Shown piece after piece: positions 62,496-64,000 of a stretch of 64,000 bases of DNA (position 1 is the stretch's first letter; the number at the start of each line of letters is the position of its first letter). This stretch comes from Nitratireductor soli (GTDB lineage Bacteria; Pseudomonadota; Alphaproteobacteria; Rhizobiales; Rhizobiaceae), in NCBI RefSeq assembly GCF_001050155.1, contig NZ_LFVY01000015.1, positions 62,001 through 126,000 on the forward strand. Reading direction: 5' to 3'. The notes beneath the pieces are model-generated. The model saw only the letters and a program-made list of their open reading frames with translations, was not told the origin of the DNA and did no database searches. The translations under genes and the position numbers were made by a program.

Positions 62496-63659
62496 ATGGA
62501 CGACGCGCGCAAGGGACCTCTGGCCGGCCTGGCGATCATGGAAATGGCGGGACTGGGACCGGTGCCGCTCGCCGGGCTGATGCTGGCCGAGATGGGCGCG
62601 CAGGTGTTGCGCGTCGAGCGCAAGGACGCGGCGCGCGCCTTCCTGAACGTGCCGCCGCAATACGACCTCGACCGGCATGGACGGGAGATCCTGAAGCTCG
62701 ATCTGAAGACGGACGAGGGCCGCGCCCTGCTCCTGAAGCTGATCGGGGGCGCCGACGTGCTCATCGAGGGCTTTCGCCCCGGCGTGATGGAGCGGCTGGG
62801 CGCCGGGCCGGATGTGGCGCTTGCGCGCAATCCGCGCCTCGTCTACGGCCGCATGACCGGGTTCGGCCAGGAGGGGCCGCTCGCCGCCCGCGCCGGCCAC
62901 GACCTCACTTATCTGGCCTATAGCGGCGTGCTTTCGATGATCGGCCGCAAGGACGCGCCGCCCGCGCCGCCGCTCAATCTCGTCGGCGACTATGGCGGCG
63001 GGACGATGTTCCTGATCGCCGGCGTGCTGGCGGCGCTCGTCGAGCGCGCGCAGTCGGGCAAGGGACAGGTGGTCGACGCGGCCATGATCGACGGCGCATC
63101 GATGCTGGCCGCACCGTTTTTCGGCTTCGCCGCCACCGGCTTCTGGCGGCAGCAGCGCGGCGAGAACCTGCTCGACGGCGGCGCGCCCTTCTACGACACC
63201 TACGAGGCCGCCGATGGCGGGCACGTGGCGGTTGCCTGCCTGGAGCCGCAATTCTTCGCCGAGTTCGCCCGCCTGCTGCCGCTCGAAGCGCGCTTCGCCC
63301 AGGCACAATACGATCAGGCGGGCTGGCCGGACATGCGCGCCGCCATTGCAGCCAGGATCAGTGAGAAGCCGCGCGACGCCTGGGCGGCGCTGTTTGCCGA
63401 GACCGATGCCTGCGTCGCGCCGGTCCTGTCGCTCAAGGAGGCGGCCGGGCATCCACACAATCGCGCCCGCGACACCCATGCGGCACGCGACGGGTTTACC
63501 CGGCCTGCCCCCGCGCCGCGCTTTTCGCGCACGCCGGGCGCCGTGTCGGAGCCGGCCCGGCCGGCAACCGCGCTCGCCCGCTTCGGCATCACGCCGGAAG
63601 ACGCCGAGAGACTTGCAGCCGACGGCATCATCGGCGATGGAGACGCTTCAACCAATTGA
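62496..63659 (+). CDS. CaiB/BaiF CoA-transferase, alpha-methylacyl-CoA racemase-like
   Basis: A 387-aa class III CoA-transferase-family protein (GLAIMEMAGLGPVPLAGLML; VYGRMTGFGQEGPLAARAGH; DLTYLAYSGVLSMIGRKD; NLVGDYGGGTMFLIAGVLAA). The segment around GHDLTYLAYSG and GDYGGG matches alpha-methylacyl-CoA racemase rather than a true transferase. It is paired with the SDR gene; together they could process branched acyl-CoA esters. Confidence 0.9.
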   Translation: MDDARKGPLAGLAIMEMAGLGPVPLAGLMLAEMGAQVLRVERKDAARAFLNVPPQYDLDRHGREILKLDLKTDEGRALLLKLIGGADVLIEGFRPGVMERLGAGPDVALARNPRLVYGRMTGFGQEGPLAARAGHDLTYLAYSGVLSMIGRKDAPPAPPLNLVGDYGGGTMFLIAGVLAALVERAQSGKGQVVDAAMIDGASMLAAPFFGFAATGFWRQQRGENLLDGGAPFYDTYEAADGGHVAVACLEPQFFAEFARLLPLEARFAQAQYDQAGWPDMRAAIAARISEKPRDAWAALFAETDACVAPVLSLKEAAGHPHNRARDTHAARDGFTRPAPAPRFSRTPGAVSEPARPATALARFGITPEDAERLAADGIIGDGDASTN

Positions 63660-63666
63660 GGCGAAG

Positions 63667-64000
63667 ATGAGCGAAGCGAAAAAAGACGTCCTCCTGGAAA
63701 CCGACGCGGCGGCCATCAGGCTTGCCAGAACCCTTTTGCGTGCCGCCCGCTTCGCCGCCCTGGCGACGCTCGACCCGGAGGACGGCGCCCCCTTCGCCAC
63801 GCGCGTCGCCACCGCAACGGACATGGATGGCGCGCCGCTGATCCTCGTCTCCGGCCTTTCGGCCCATACGAAGGGACTGGAAGCCGAACCGCGCTGCTCG
63901 CTGCTTCTCGGCGAACCGGGAAAAGGCGACCCGCTGGCGCACCCCCGCCTGTCGCTGAAGGCAACGGCTCGCAAGCTCGAACGCGGCAGCGACGCGCAGC
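63667..64000 (+). CDS. HugZ/pyridoxamine 5'-phosphate oxidase-like protein, 5' part only
   Basis: The first 111 codons are visible and run off the right edge without a stop. The pattern ARTLLRAARFAALATLDPED, FATRVATATDMDGAPLILVS, GLSAHTKGLEAEPRCSLLLG, KGDPLAHPRLSLKATARKL is that of the HugZ/haem-utilisation PNPOx-fold proteins in alphaproteobacteria. GAGG precedes the ATG, which begins 7 nt after the CaiB/BaiF stop. Flavin- or haem-binding is expected but not visible in this part. Confidence 0.85.
   Translation, partial: MSEAKKDVLLETDAAAIRLARTLLRAARFAALATLDPEDGAPFATRVATATDMDGAPLILVSGLSAHTKGLEAEPRCSLLLGEPGKGDPLAHPRLSLKATARKLERGSDAQ

Overview
This window is a gene-dense, high-GC chromosomal segment of an alphaproteobacterium of the order Rhizobiales, most likely Mesorhizobium or a close Phyllobacteriaceae relative. 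The support is a fused trpE(G), a choXWV choline transporter, an HWE-type histidine kinase, short leader peptides in front of trp and leu genes, and several interspersed palindromic repeats typical of rhizobial intergenic DNA. I see no rRNA, tRNA, CRISPR array, transposase, prophage or replication origin. Both edges cut genes: hemF on the left (minus strand) and a HugZ/pyridoxamine-oxidase-like gene on the right (plus strand).

Layout. 1-2.3 kb: hemF, a small conserved gene, a secreted HbpS/GlcG-like protein and tRNA methyltransferase TrmL. 2.3-3.5 kb: two tandem small-gene modules with matching promoter and leader-ORF geometry. 3.5-8.5 kb: a pair of ABC exporters, a small DUF1127-like gene and a LysR regulator. 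8.7-11.5 kb: a DUF1059 protein and the coupled DUF1285-NUDIX-CCA operon. 11.6-18.5 kb: a MoxR-DUF58-DUF4159-membrane protein operon. 18.5-23.9 kb: lipoprotein, GNAT, glutathionyl-hydroquinone reductase, NUDIX, metallophosphoesterase, a rhizobial hypothetical and an alpha/beta hydrolase. 23.9-26 kb: leuA with a Leu-rich leader. 26-35.6 kb: accessory genes (ArsR-SRPBCC-GFA-SRPBCC, HWE kinase, HxlR with a divergent reductase, hydrolase, GST, beta-lactamase-like protein, AbrB permease, YciI). 35.6-39.7 kb: CDF transporter, trpE(G) with trpL, and a PAP2 phosphatase. 40-46 kb: two Rnk-type proteins, MerR/TipA, LytTR with an acyltransferase, and formate-THF ligase. 46.2-55.2 kb: a minus-strand cluster of poorly characterised genes (coiled-coil protein, hypothetical, AAA+ ATPase, DUF6638-like, DUF2333, RecF-like ATPase) interrupted by a plus-strand hicAB toxin-antitoxin pair. 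55.2-64 kb: LysR with a YeiH exporter, thymidine kinase, choXWV, SDR, CaiB/BaiF CoA-transferase and the partial HugZ-like gene.

How the parts fit. Both amino-acid operons (leuA, trpE(G)) appear to be controlled by ribosome-mediated attenuation. In each, a promoter places the predicted transcript start on the A of the leader ATG. The trp leader starts inside the PAP2 stop codon. The choline operon has all choline-binding residues of ChoX and lies downstream of two near-identical perfect palindromes shared with the divergent tdk. The most promising undescribed items are the 46.2-55.2 kb ATPase/coiled-coil cluster, the twin small-ORF modules at 2.36-3.45 kb, and the twin palindromes at 57.9-58.0 kb.
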